Source: Bacteroidota bacterium (GTDB lineage: Bacteria; Bacteroidota; Rhodothermia; Rhodothermales; JANQRZ01). Taken from it: 55,676 bases of DNA. A model generated the notes under the pieces. The model was given only the letters and a program-made list of their open reading frames with translations. It had not been told where the DNA came from and searched no databases. Shown here one piece after another: positions 44,837 to 52,541 of the stretch. Both the position numbers and the translations under genes were made by a program. The first letter of the stretch is position 1. Every line of letters begins with the position of its first letter. The stretch covers positions 1 to 55,676 of the forward strand of contig JBCDKT010000025.1 of assembly GCA_038746285.1 (NCBI GenBank), written 5' to 3'.

Positions 44837-45265
44837 CTAGGGGGTAAACTGCACGTAGACCGGGCTGCCGGTCTCGACGGCCTGATCGGCAGCAGTCCCG
44901 ATAACACTACGGATCTCCTCCGCGGAGGCGTCGGCAGCCACGTCAAGCGTCTGACCCGGTGCTGCCGACGTACCGCCGGCAGCGCACGTCACCTTGATCG
45001 TCATCGGCGTGAACAGGTTGAACGTCAACCCGGCAACGAGTCCATTGAGGAAGCTAATCTGGCTCTCGACGATAGCGACGCCCGTCGGGCACTCTGCCGC
45101 GCCGTCAACCGGCGGCGGTGGGACGAGCCCGAAGAGGAAACTGGGCGCGAAGGTGTTTTCGTAGCCCACAGCCCCTGGCGGAAGACCGGTCTCGACGCGG
45201 GTGTGGAAACAACCCGTCGCCGCGACGACGAGGACTAGGAGGAGCATGCTGGAAGCGTGACGCAT
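44837..45265 (-). CDS. Bor/Iss-like lipoprotein
   Basis: This 142-residue lipoprotein has lipobox VAATGC (Cys19). The middle part (FLFGLVPPPPVDGAAECPTGVAIVE, then FLNGLVAGLTFNLFTPMTIKVTC) follows the layout of the Bor protein family of phage lambda and its bacterial relatives (a Cys before and after an NGL-x-IYTP-like segment). An extra C-terminal region (about residues 100-142, DVAADASAEEIRSVIG) is not part of Bor. It is an outer-membrane lipoprotein of unknown role; no phage genes are nearby. The start is chosen for the signal peptide. Confidence 0.75.
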   Translation of the reverse strand: MRHASSMLLLVLVVAATGCFHTRVETGLPPGAVGYENTFAPSFLFGLVPPPPVDGAAECPTGVAIVESQISFLNGLVAGLTFNLFTPMTIKVTCAAGGTSAAPGQTLDVAADASAEEIRSVIGTAADQAVETGSPVYVQFTP

Positions 45266-45421
45266 GAGGGTAAGGGGAGTCAATTTGAAACAGGATGAGT
45301 GAGAGCGCGGCTCCCGGCGGAAGGTACAGGAGCCATACTGAACCATGCAACGGCGAGGAGACCGCTGCCTCGACCCCGCCGACCCGATACGCAGACCCCG
45401 TCCTGGCGTGCTTCACTGCGT

Positions 45422-46198
45422 CTATGCGCCCTCAGCCCACCACGCGTAGAGCGGCCACAGCTCCGCCTGCGCGCCGATGGCGTGGCGCACGAGGTCCGGC
45501 CCGGCTTCGAGCACAGCCTCGCGCGGCATCCTCCGCCGCATCCACAGCCCCTTCGCCCGGCCCAGGTCGTCCGGGAGGGCGTCTATCGGCTCGGCGAAGC
45601 TCGGCGAGGTTTGCTTCTTGGTCACCGTCGGGGCGTAGCTGAACGTGTAGCCCTGCTCGATGAGGTCGTTGATGAGCGCGAGCGTCTGCTCGGGGTGCGC
45701 CTGCATCCGCGCCTTCGCCTGCGCGAAGAGGTCTTTGGCGTACTCGCCGGCGTAGAGGCCGAACGCGAAGCCGTCGGGGTAGACGCCGTGCGAGAGTTGG
45801 ACGTCGGAGAGGCGGCGGCGCGGCGGGCGGTAGAAGGCCATCCACAGGTGGTGGTGGCAGCCGCCGGCCCCGAAGTCATTCTTGAGGAGGCGGCTGAAGA
45901 CGTTCTTCTCGGTCTCGAACCCCAGCCGGTTCGGGATCACCCAGTTGAGGGCGAGGTCGTCGCGGTAGCGCTTGAAGGGGTCGGTGACGAACTGCTTGAT
46001 CGCCTCTTTCTCCTTCCGGTACTGTCCGATGTGCGGCTCCTCGCGCAGCCGCTCCAGCACGGCAAAGGTCTCCTCGCCGAAGCCTTCGAAGTCCAAACTC
46101 AATGGTGACGGTGTGAGGAACGGCCGGGCTTCCGCGGACACAGCTGGGTTGTGTGAAGGGTCCGCTGTTTTGCTTACTACGTGAAGGGGTGATGCCAT
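45422..46198 (-). CDS. Stand-alone protein resembling the N-terminal domain of McrB-like restriction ATPases
   Basis: This 258-residue soluble protein contains FGEETFAVLERLREEPHIGQYRKEKEAIKQFVTDPF and GFETEKNVFSRLLKNDFGAGG, then a strand-rich region (DVQLSHGVYPDGFAFGLYAGEYAKDLF). From memory this pattern resembles a DUF2461-like N-terminal region of AAA+ 5-methylcytosine restriction proteins, where it precedes the GTPase/ATPase. Here no ATPase follows, and the C terminus ends in a helical region. It may be a solitary regulator or a remnant. It is transcribed away from the beta-barrel genes. Confidence 0.5.
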   Translation of the reverse strand: MASPLHVVSKTADPSHNPAVSAEARPFLTPSPLSLDFEGFGEETFAVLERLREEPHIGQYRKEKEAIKQFVTDPFKRYRDDLALNWVIPNRLGFETEKNVFSRLLKNDFGAGGCHHHLWMAFYRPPRRRLSDVQLSHGVYPDGFAFGLYAGEYAKDLFAQAKARMQAHPEQTLALINDLIEQGYTFSYAPTVTKKQTSPSFAEPIDALPDDLGRAKGLWMRRRMPREAVLEAGPDLVRHAIGAQAELWPLYAWWAEGA

Positions 46199-46216
46199 TG
46201 AGTGACCTGCCTTGCT

Positions 46217-46224
46217 TATTTTTG
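46217..46224 (+). promoter_or_regulatory. -7 box TATTTTTG upstream of the beta-barrel gene
   Basis: Exact match to TAnnTTTG. A TTG lies 16 bases before it, shorter than the usual 19. The 5' leader would be about 70 bases. Confidence 0.5.
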
Positions 46225-46298
46225 TCGTGATGGACCGGGGGTACTCACCCCCCTACGCGACACCCTCCCCCCTCGTTCAACCCAACCCCGAATACGCT

Positions 46299-46841
46299 AT
46301 GCGTAAAGCATTCGCCCTCGCCCTCCTCATCGCCGTTGCTCTGCCCTTCACGGCGCAAAAGGCCCAAGCTCAGTTCGTCCTGATGCCCTACATCGGCTAC
46401 AACATCGAAAGCGGCTTTGGCTTTCTCGTCGGCGTCGGAGGCGAGTTCGTGGCCCCCTTCGAGATCAGCAACCTCGACCTCAGCATCGCGCCGAGCGTCG
46501 AGTACGTCTTCACGGAAGACTTCGACGGAGGCTTCGGCTTCGAGGGCGTAAGCACCAGCTACATCCAGATCAATGGCGACGTAGTGGCCAAGTTCGCGCC
46601 GAACGGCTCCATCGCTCCGTTTGCGTTCGCCGGTCTGGCCTTCGGCATCTTCTCCGTCGACAGCGACATCAGCGGTTTCGACGCCAGCAGCAGTGATCTC
46701 GGCCTCAACCTCGGTGGCGGCGTGTCTTTCCCCGGTGCCTTCGGTTTTGGCGAGCCGTACGTCCAGGGCCGCCTGACCCTGCTCGATGGAAGCGCGATTT
46801 CCATCCTCGGTGGTCTTCGCATTCCGCTCGGTGCCAACTAG
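46299..46841 (+). CDS. Outer-membrane beta-barrel protein, small
   Basis: This 180-residue protein has a Sec signal peptide (ending KAQAQ) followed by alternating amphipathic strands (LMPYIGYNIESGFGFLVGVGGEF, LDLSIAPSVEYVFT, YIQINGDVVAKF, LGLNLGGGVSF, EPYVQGRLTLL) ending ISILGGLRIPL: the layout of an eight-stranded OmpA/OmpX-like barrel. No specific function is indicated. It has its own promoter box and a strong terminator. Confidence 0.8.
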   Translation: MRKAFALALLIAVALPFTAQKAQAQFVLMPYIGYNIESGFGFLVGVGGEFVAPFEISNLDLSIAPSVEYVFTEDFDGGFGFEGVSTSYIQINGDVVAKFAPNGSIAPFAFAGLAFGIFSVDSDISGFDASSSDLGLNLGGGVSFPGAFGFGEPYVQGRLTLLDGSAISILGGLRIPLGAN

Positions 46842-46862
46842 TGTCTGCTGCGTTCCGCGAGC

Positions 46863-46898
46863 GCCCCGGTCTGCTTCGGCGGGCCGGGGCTTCTTTAT
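46863..46898 (+). terminator. UUCG-capped terminator after the first beta-barrel gene
   Basis: A 12-bp stem (GCCCCGGTCTGC with GCGGGCCGGGGC, two G-U pairs) closed by a C(UUCG)G tetraloop, then TTCTTTAT. Confidence 0.88.
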
Positions 46899-46906
46899 CT
46901 TCCGGC

Positions 46907-47461
46907 GTGTCCGTCTTTCGCCTTTTGCTCCTCTGCCTCGTGTGCGGCGCGCCGGGCGCGCTCGCCCAGCTCGCCGCGGTCCCGCACGCTGGCTACGCTT
47001 TTGGCGCCTCCGGCCCGCTTGTGGGGGCCGAACTGAACGTGCCGGTCTTGGAGCGCGGCGCGTTCGCGCTCTCGGTCCGCCCCGCTGTCGACTACGTGTT
47101 CCTCGACGCGGTGGACACGGCGCTCGTCGACGCGACGGCGTCCGGGTTCCTGGCGAGGACCGGACTGAGCGCCCGGGTGGGAGCCGAGGGCCTCCGTCCG
47201 TTCGGCGGGGTCGGGCTCGCGCTGTACTACGTCACGACGGGCTTCGACTGCGGCGGGGACCCGGCGTGCGACGCGTTCCAGGGGTCGTTCGAAGGTGCCG
47301 ACGACGGGCTGCGGTTCGGGCCGAGCGCCTCGGCCGGCGTGCAGTTTCCCGACATCAACGTAGCCGAAGCGGCGGTCGGCGCTCCGTTCGCGCAGCTTCG
47401 GCTCGCGCTCGTCGGCGAGGTGCTCCTCGCGGCCTCCGTCGGGTTTGCTGTCTTCCTGTAG
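46907..47461 (+). CDS. Outer-membrane beta-barrel protein, second
   Basis: This 184-residue protein has a GTG start placed after the terminator, giving signal peptide VSVFRLLLLCLVCGAPGALAQ. Mature strands (VPHAGYAFGASGPLVGAELNV, FALSVRPAVDYVFL, TGLSARVGAEGLRPFGGVGLALYYV, FAQLRLALVGEVLLAASVGFAVFL) suggest another small barrel, similar in size to the one before. A GTG at 46841 is rejected because it lies before the terminator hairpin. The two may descend from a tandem duplication, but identity is low by eye. Function unknown. Confidence 0.65.
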   Translation: MSVFRLLLLCLVCGAPGALAQLAAVPHAGYAFGASGPLVGAELNVPVLERGAFALSVRPAVDYVFLDAVDTALVDATASGFLARTGLSARVGAEGLRPFGGVGLALYYVTTGFDCGGDPACDAFQGSFEGADDGLRFGPSASAGVQFPDINVAEAAVGAPFAQLRLALVGEVLLAASVGFAVFL

Positions 47462-47499
47462 CCTCCCCCGGTCGCTCCTCACGCTGCCTGGCTCGTTGT

Positions 47500-47787
47500 T
47501 CAGATCAAGCTGTCGATGTCTCGGCTGCCGTGTAGAACGCGAGCCACCTCGACCCCGTCCCTCGTCGCTCGGTAGAAGATCAGGTAGCTCCCGACCGGCC
47601 CTTTGCGCAGTCCTGGCCGCCGGTGCTCCTGCGACTGGCCGAGCAGCGGGTTCTCTGCGAGCATCCAGCACTTGTCGCGTACCTCGTCGACGAACCGGTC
47701 GGCAGCGGCAGGATTGCGCTCGGCGATGTGGAACTAGATGTCGTCGACATCGAGGCGGGCTTGGTCGGCGAAGCTCAGGCGCGCCAT
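47500..47787 (-). pseudogene. ParE/RelE-type toxin interrupted by an amber codon
   Basis: Reading the minus strand from ATG 47787 gives MARLSFADQARLDVDDI, then TAG (47736-47734), then FHIAERNPAAADRFVDEV and a full ParE-like sequence to LHGSRDIDSLI and the final TGA. In ParE toxins the stopped position is usually Trp (consensus L-x-x-I-W-x-Y-I-A-x-x-N-P), so the change is probably TGG to TAG. The rest (95 codons) is uninterrupted. The toxin is therefore likely dead unless amber is read through. The start overlaps the antitoxin stop (TGATG). Confidence 0.8.
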
Positions 47788-48032
47788 CAGTCTGCCGCCG
47801 CTTGCCGGTTCGCCAGCCGCTCTCGGCCTCGGCGCTTGACCTCCTCGAAGTCTACAGGTCCAGACTCTCCTCGGTCGAGCTGATTCAGCCCAACGTCTAG
47901 GGCAGCCAGCAGGTCGGCTTCCTTGCGCCGCTCTTCCTCGACATGGACCAGGATGCGATGCGCCAGCATTTCCTGCCGGTCCTCCGGCAAGGTCGCTATC
48001 TCTTCGATAGCCTGCTTCAGTATCTGCGTCAT
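47787..48032 (-). CDS. ParD-like antitoxin of the broken toxin pair
   Basis: This 81-residue protein begins MTQILKQAIEEIATLPEDRQEMLAHRIL and ends VDFEEVKRRGRERLANRQ. The helical N terminus and the short acidic linker before a basic C-terminal helix resemble antitoxins paired with ParE toxins. The reading frame is intact. It may have outlived its toxin. Confidence 0.75.
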   Translation of the reverse strand: MTQILKQAIEEIATLPEDRQEMLAHRILVHVEEERRKEADLLAALDVGLNQLDRGESGPVDFEEVKRRGRERLANRQAAAD

Positions 48033-48064
48033 GATGCGCTGGGAAGGTAGGCGATACGGCGCGC

Positions 48065-49105
48065 TCAGCCTGGGGTTCGTTTCGGCAACGCCTCCATCGC
48101 CGTGCGCTCCGTGCGGAGCCGGCCGCCGAAGCGCACGGTCTTCCGGTAGTCCACGCCGAGCACGGTGCCTCGCCTCTGCTCCACGCGGTACGTCGCCTCC
48201 TCCTCCACCCCGAACCGCTGAGCGATCTCGTCGGGAGAGAGACGAGGACTGCCCGGTGCGACTTCGCGCAGGAGGTTGATGATCACGCGGGCGAGGGCTC
48301 CGGCGTCGGGCGTCTGCTGCCAGCGCACGGTGAGCACGGAGTCGGCCGCCGCCGGCGTGCTCAGGCGGAAACTGGTCACGGCCGGAATCGGCGCGCCTCC
48401 GAACGGGTTGGGCAGCAGCGAGCGCGACGTGAGGGCGCGCCCAGGGGGGTAGCGCCCGCCGGAGGCGAGGTAGAAACGCTCGGCATCGGCGAGGAGCAGG
48501 TTCTCCAGCCCGTCGTCGGTGGCGGCGGTGGCGCGGACCACGTCGAGGGCGGGGCGCTGCTCCGGAGCGAGGCGCGGGGCGAGCCGGCGGAGCGCCCGGT
48601 CGAGTGCCGCACGGAGGCTGTCGCCGTTGGCGATCTCGTACGGCTGCCCGGTGCGGTCGGTGCGGAAGACGATGGGGACGCCTTCGAGCGTGTTCGTCCG
48701 GAGGTCGAAGCGGATGGCGCGGCGGGCAAGGCTGCCCGGTGCGGCCCCCGTGTCCTCGGCGCGGTAGGTCCAGGCGAGCGTGTACCCGCGCGGCCGGGCC
48801 GCGAGCACCCGCGTCTCGACCAGCCACGCGCCGCTGAGGCTGTCGGCGAGGAGGCCGTCCTCCCGCTCGGCGAGCGTCTTGGTGACGCGCAGCGTCCCGC
48901 GCTCCCCCGGCTGCCGCTCGAACGGCACCTCGACGGTGGCAGGGGCCGCCGGCTCTGCCTGCCTCATCGTCGAGTCGGCAGGCTGGGCGAGGGCGGGGCA
49001 AGCGAGAAAGAGCGGAAGAACGGAAGAGCGGAAGAGGATCAGGCAGAACCGTGGTCTCCATGCCCTTTTTCGCTCTTTCCCGCGTCCGCTCATCCGCTCT
49101 TTCAC
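48065..49105 (-). CDS. Secreted hypothetical protein
   Basis: This protein of up to 346 residues has a hydrophobic signal segment ([15 protein letters not shown]) after a basic n-region. Its first 35 codons overlap the repeat element between fbp and this gene, so the true start is uncertain. The mature part is about 300 residues, beta-rich in the first half ([55 protein letters not shown]), helical later. No family recognised. It is probably co-transcribed with fbp. Confidence 0.6.
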   Translation of the reverse strand: MKERMSGRGKERKRAWRPRFCLILFRSSVLPLFLACPALAQPADSTMRQAEPAAPATVEVPFERQPGERGTLRVTKTLAEREDGLLADSLSGAWLVETRVLAARPRGYTLAWTYRAEDTGAAPGSLARRAIRFDLRTNTLEGVPIVFRTDRTGQPYEIANGDSLRAALDRALRRLAPRLAPEQRPALDVVRATAATDDGLENLLLADAERFYLASGGRYPPGRALTSRSLLPNPFGGAPIPAVTSFRLSTPAAADSVLTVRWQQTPDAGALARVIINLLREVAPGSPRLSPDEIAQRFGVEEEATYRVEQRRGTVLGVDYRKTVRFGGRLRTERTAMEALPKRTPG

Positions 49106-49107
49106 CC
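49001..49107. repeat. Stop-to-start hairpin element (8-base words), downstream of fbp
   Basis: Left-arm octamers are GAAAGAGC, GGAAGAAC, GGAAGAGC, GGAAGAGG. The right arm in reverse complement reads GAAAGAGC, GGATGAGC, GGACGCGG, GAAAGAGC. By hand 25 of 31 positions match. The fbp stop codon (49102) abuts the right arm, and the arms encode the signal peptide region of the next gene. Confidence 0.8.
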
Positions 49108-50160
49108 CTTCAGCGTGCGGCGGCCGGCGACGAAGTCCTCGGCCATCTCCACCATGTCGGCGCTGCCGATGTAGACCGGGGTGCGCTGGTGCAGCATCTC
49201 CGGCTTCACGTCGAGGATCGGCTGGGTGCCCGTCGAGGCGCGGCCGCCGGCCTGCTCGACGATGAAGGCCATCGGGTTGGCCTCGTACATCAGGCGGAGC
49301 TTGCCGCGCGGGTCGCGCACGTTGGCTGGGTAGATGTAGATGCCGCCCTTGAGGAGGTTGCGGTGGAAATCAGCGACGAAGGAGCCGATGTAGCGCGAGG
49401 TGTAGGGGCGCTCCGTGGCTTCGTCCTCGATCTGGAGCCACTTGATGTAGTCCTTCGTCCCGGCCTCCCACGAGCGGTAGTTGCCCTCGTTGATAGAGTA
49501 GATGCGCCCCGTGTCCGGGGTCTGGATGCTGGGGTGCGACAGCAGGAACTCGCCGATGGAGGGGTCGAGCGTGAAGCCGTTGACGCCCGCCCCGGTCGTG
49601 TAGACGAGCATCGTCGAGGAGCCATAGACGACGTAGCCGGCGGCGACCTGGTCGCGGCCCGGCTGGAGGCAGTGCTCGGTCGTCGGCTCCTCGCAGCCCT
49701 CGGGGAGGCGGTAGATCGAGAAGATGGTCCCGATCGAGACGTTGACGTCAACGTTCGAGGAGCCGTCGAGCGGGTCCATGAGCACGATGTAGCGGCCAGA
49801 GTGGCCGGCGGTGCGGATCGGGATGGCCTCGTCGTGCTCCTCGGAGCCGATCATGCAGACCTCGCCGCCGCGCCGAAGCGCCCGGACGAACTCGTCGTGG
49901 GCGAGCACGTCGAGCTTCTTCTGGGTGTCGCCAGTCGCGTTCTCGCCCCCGGCCTCGCCGAAGATGTCCACGAGGCCGGCCTTGCGCACGTCGCGGTCCA
50001 CGATCTTCGCCGCGAGGGCAATGTCGCGGATCAGGCGCGAGAACTGCCCCGTCGAACCGGGCACGTCGCTCTGGCGCTCGAGGATGAACTGTTCGAGGGT
50101 CTTGAGCTTGCCGCCGCCGTTGGCGAGCGACTGCTGGGTCGGAGCGGTTACGGTGTGCAT
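49102..50160 (-). CDS. fbp: Fructose-1,6-bisphosphatase, class I
   Basis: This 352-residue gluconeogenic enzyme has a metal/phosphate site in [25 protein letters not shown] (DPLDGSSN signature), GSEEHDEAI, and the sugar-phosphate region [18 protein letters not shown]. Length matches plant- and bacterial-type class I enzymes. The ATG at 50160 is nine codons after an alternative start. It follows the DUF2064 gene by 66 bases. Confidence 0.96.
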   Translation of the reverse strand: MHTVTAPTQQSLANGGGKLKTLEQFILERQSDVPGSTGQFSRLIRDIALAAKIVDRDVRKAGLVDIFGEAGGENATGDTQKKLDVLAHDEFVRALRRGGEVCMIGSEEHDEAIPIRTAGHSGRYIVLMDPLDGSSNVDVNVSIGTIFSIYRLPEGCEEPTTEHCLQPGRDQVAAGYVVYGSSTMLVYTTGAGVNGFTLDPSIGEFLLSHPSIQTPDTGRIYSINEGNYRSWEAGTKDYIKWLQIEDEATERPYTSRYIGSFVADFHRNLLKGGIYIYPANVRDPRGKLRLMYEANPMAFIVEQAGGRASTGTQPILDVKPEMLHQRTPVYIGSADMVEMAEDFVAGRRTLKG

Positions 50161-50226
50161 AGGAGGGGCAAAGGCTTGGAGATTCAACCTATCGGCACGG
50201 GCGCAGGACGGGTTAACGCTGGCAAT

Positions 50227-50940
50227 CTACACTAGCGCTTCGTATTTCTCGCAAAGGATGGCGAGGAGTTCACGGGTTCTGCGTGGCGCGTGCGCGGCCT
50301 CCCCGTCCGCGAGGTCGGCGGCGAGGCGGCCGAGCGCGTCGGGCGTGTCCACGTCGTACCACGGAGGGAGCACGCTGACGGCCGCCCCCGTAGCCTGCGC
50401 CCGGTCCAGGGTCTCGGCGAAGACATGGGGGTGGCTGTAGGTCATGTCCTGGAAGAGCTGCGGGTAGACCTCGTTCATCCCGAGGAGGTAGTACCCGCCG
50501 TCGTCGCTCGGCCCGAGGACGACGGAGAGCGGCGCGGCCAGCTCCTCGAACGCGCGTGCGACGAACGCGAGGGGCAGCGTCGGGTGGTCGGTCCCGATCA
50601 CGGCGACGCGCTCGTAGCCCGCGACGAAGGTCTCGACGAAGGCGCTCAGCATCCGAGCACCCAGGCCGTCGCCGCGCTGTGCGTGGACGGAGGCCCCGTC
50701 GGGGGCAAAGCCTTCGGGCGCGGGGCGGGCCGACGGGGCGAGGTAGAGCCGCACGTCGAGCGGCACGGTCTCCGCCAGGTGCCGGTAGGCGTCGAGACTG
50801 TCGAAGAGGAAGGCTGCGTAGAGATCGGCCGCTTCGCCCGGCGTCAGGAGGGCCGTCAGCCGGGTCTTGACGGCCCCCGGCTCGGGCTGCTTGGCGAAGA
50901 CGAGGAGCGCCGCGCGGCGCGGCTGGGCGGGTGCGCTCAT
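50227..50940 (-). CDS. DUF2064 / TIGR04282-family glycosyltransferase-like protein
   Basis: This 237-residue protein has a nucleotide-sugar transferase fold: LLVFAKQPEPGAVKTRLTALLTPGEAADLY is the signature N terminus, then VAVIGTDHPTLP, VVLGPSDDGGYYLLGM and PPWYDVDTPDAL. Databases usually call this family arsenosugar biosynthesis glycosyltransferase, but that role is proven only for some members and no arsenic genes are nearby. It overlaps the response-regulator gene by four bases (ATGA), so it is translationally coupled to the signalling genes. Confidence 0.85.
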   Translation of the reverse strand: MSAPAQPRRAALLVFAKQPEPGAVKTRLTALLTPGEAADLYAAFLFDSLDAYRHLAETVPLDVRLYLAPSARPAPEGFAPDGASVHAQRGDGLGARMLSAFVETFVAGYERVAVIGTDHPTLPLAFVARAFEELAAPLSVVLGPSDDGGYYLLGMNEVYPQLFQDMTYSHPHVFAETLDRAQATGAAVSVLPPWYDVDTPDALGRLAADLADGEAAHAPRRTRELLAILCEKYEALV

Positions 50941-52019
50941 GCCGGCCCCGGCAGCCGGAGGGTGAGGACGTGGCGGCCGCTGGCGTCGCCCTGGCGCAGC
51001 GCCTCGCCGCCGGCCAGGCGCATGGTCTGCTCGACCACGCTGCGGCCGAGCGCGACGCAGTCGGCGGCGGCGTCGAGCGACGCCCGGCTCTCGGTCCACA
51101 CCGCCTCGACGACGGCCTGCGGCCCCTCGACGCCGACGCGGAGTTCGACGCCGGCCGCGTCGGCCGCCTGCAAGGCATCGACCACGAGGCGGCGCAGCGT
51201 GCCGGTGACGAGGTTGCGGTCCGCCTGCGCCATGACCTTTTTGCGCTCCGAGTCTACGTGGAGCGGGACGCCGCACTGCATGGCCAGGCCTCGCTGCGCC
51301 GCGGCGGCCTGCCGCGCGAGGTCGAGCACGTCCACGCCCTCCGGCTGGACCCCGACTTCGCCCGCCGCCACCCGGTGCAGGTCGAGCGCCGAGCGCAGCA
51401 CGTCGGCCATCCACGCGCTGCGACGCTCGGAGCGCTCGGCGAAGGCGAGGGCGCACTCGGCCGCGCCGCGCAGCAGCCCGTCGGCCTGCGGCGTCGACGG
51501 GCCGGCCAGCGGATCCGCCGGCTCCGGCGTGCCGGGCTCGGGGAGCGGGTCCGGGGGCGGACGCTCGGCTTCGGGCTCCTCGGCGGCCGGCGGCGGGGCC
51601 GGGCTAGGTTCTGCGACCGTCTCGTCCGCAGCACGCTTTCGCTCTATCTCGTACTGCGCGATCGCGTAGCGGATGTAGCGTGCCAGCGAGGTGCTGTCGA
51701 CGTACCACTTGACGAGGTAGTCCACGGCCCCGAGGCGCTTGGCCTCGGCGGCCGAGGCCGCGTCGTCCAGGCCGGTCAGCACGATCAGCGGCACGTCGGG
51801 GGCAGCGTCGCGGACCTGGCCGACGGTCTCCATCCCCTGCGCGTCGGGCAGCGAGAGGTCGACCATCAGGATGTCGAAGGCCGCACCGCCCAGGTGCTCG
51901 AGGCCCTCGCCGAGGCGCTGGGCGTGGACGAGGTCGTAGTCCAGCTCGCTGCCGTCCAGCGTCTCGCGGAAGATGACGGCGTCGCCGGGGTTGTCCTCGA
52001 CCAGCAGGATACGGGTCAT
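50937..52019 (-). CDS. Response regulator with C-terminal histidine-kinase-like domain
   Basis: This 360-residue protein has a receiver domain at residues 1-120: acidic pocket LLVEDN, phospho-acceptor Asp54 in ILMVDLSLPDA, Thr in LTGLDD, Lys104 in DYLVKWYVD. A Pro/Glu-rich linker (about 135-185) leads to a C-terminal domain of about 170 residues resembling the dimerisation and ATPase parts of a histidine kinase (RSAWMADVLRSALDLHRVA, RNLVTGTLRRLVVDALQAAD) but without a clear phospho-His or G boxes. It is probably a phosphorelay output with a degenerate kinase module. It is separated from the Rcp1-type gene by a hairpin element. Confidence 0.8.
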   Translation of the reverse strand: MTRILLVEDNPGDAVIFRETLDGSELDYDLVHAQRLGEGLEHLGGAAFDILMVDLSLPDAQGMETVGQVRDAAPDVPLIVLTGLDDAASAAEAKRLGAVDYLVKWYVDSTSLARYIRYAIAQYEIERKRAADETVAEPSPAPPPAAEEPEAERPPPDPLPEPGTPEPADPLAGPSTPQADGLLRGAAECALAFAERSERRSAWMADVLRSALDLHRVAAGEVGVQPEGVDVLDLARQAAAAQRGLAMQCGVPLHVDSERKKVMAQADRNLVTGTLRRLVVDALQAADAAGVELRVGVEGPQAVVEAVWTESRASLDAAADCVALGRSVVEQTMRLAGGEALRQGDASGRHVLTLRLPGPA

Positions 52020-52021
52020 GT

Positions 52022-52100
52022 CAAATGCCGAGTGTCAAGTGGCGAATGTCGAGCGGCCTGTCGCAGCGCCCACTCGTCATTCGGCATTCGCAGTTCGTCA
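52022..52100. repeat. Stop-to-start hairpin element (7-base words) between response-regulator genes
   Basis: Left-arm heptamers are TGCCGAG, TGTCAAG, TGGCGAA, TGTCGAG. The right arm in reverse complement reads TGACGAA, CTGCGAA, TGCCGAA, TGACGAG. By hand 21 of 30 positions are complementary. It fills the gap between the Rcp1-type stop and the next start. Confidence 0.8.
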
Positions 52101-52541
52101 TTCCGAGGGCAGTTTGACGAGGGAGAGCCAGAAGTCGTCGATGGCGCGGACGACTTCGAGGAACTGGTCGAGGTCGACGGGCTTGGCGACGTAGCAGTTG
52201 GCGGCGAGGTTGTAGACGGCCGCCACGTCGTCCTCACTCTGCGACGTCGTCAGCACCACGACGGGGATCTTCTTGAACCGGTCGTCGGCGCGCATCTCGG
52301 CCAGGACCTCGTGCCCGCTCTTCTTGGGCATGTTCAGGTCGAGCAGCATCAGGTCGGGGCGGGGGACGCCCTCGAACTCGCGCTCTTTGCGGAGGAAGCG
52401 GAGTGCCTCCTCGCCGTCGCGGGCCACATGGAGGTTGTTGGCCACCTTGGCGTCGCGGAGCGCCTCGATGGTCAGGGTCACATCGCCGGGGCTGTCTTCG
52501 ACGAGGAGGATTTCGATAGGACGTGGGGTTTCATCAACCAT
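52098..52541 (-). CDS. Rcp1-type single-domain response regulator
   Basis: This 147-residue stand-alone receiver has [18 protein letters not shown], Asp68 in [26 protein letters not shown] and the signature [16 protein letters not shown] of Rcp1-like partners of phytochrome-type kinases. It overlaps the kinase gene by eight bases and is the kinase's likely phosphoryl acceptor. It has no output domain. Confidence 0.92.
   Translation of the reverse strand: MVDETPRPIEILLVEDSPGDVTLTIEALRDAKVANNLHVARDGEEALRFLRKEREFEGVPRPDLMLLDLNMPKKSGHEVLAEMRADDRFKKIPVVVLTTSQSEDDVAAVYNLAANCYVAKPVDLDQFLEVVRAIDDFWLSLVKLPSE

Noticed and set aside
44837-45265. Prophage remnant suggested by the Bor-like lipoprotein
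   Set aside because: No integrase, structural or lysis genes and no attachment-site duplication are nearby.
46841-46906. GTG start at 46841 for the second beta-barrel gene
   Set aside because: It would place a strong terminator hairpin inside the coding region and put the signal peptide after 22 extra residues.
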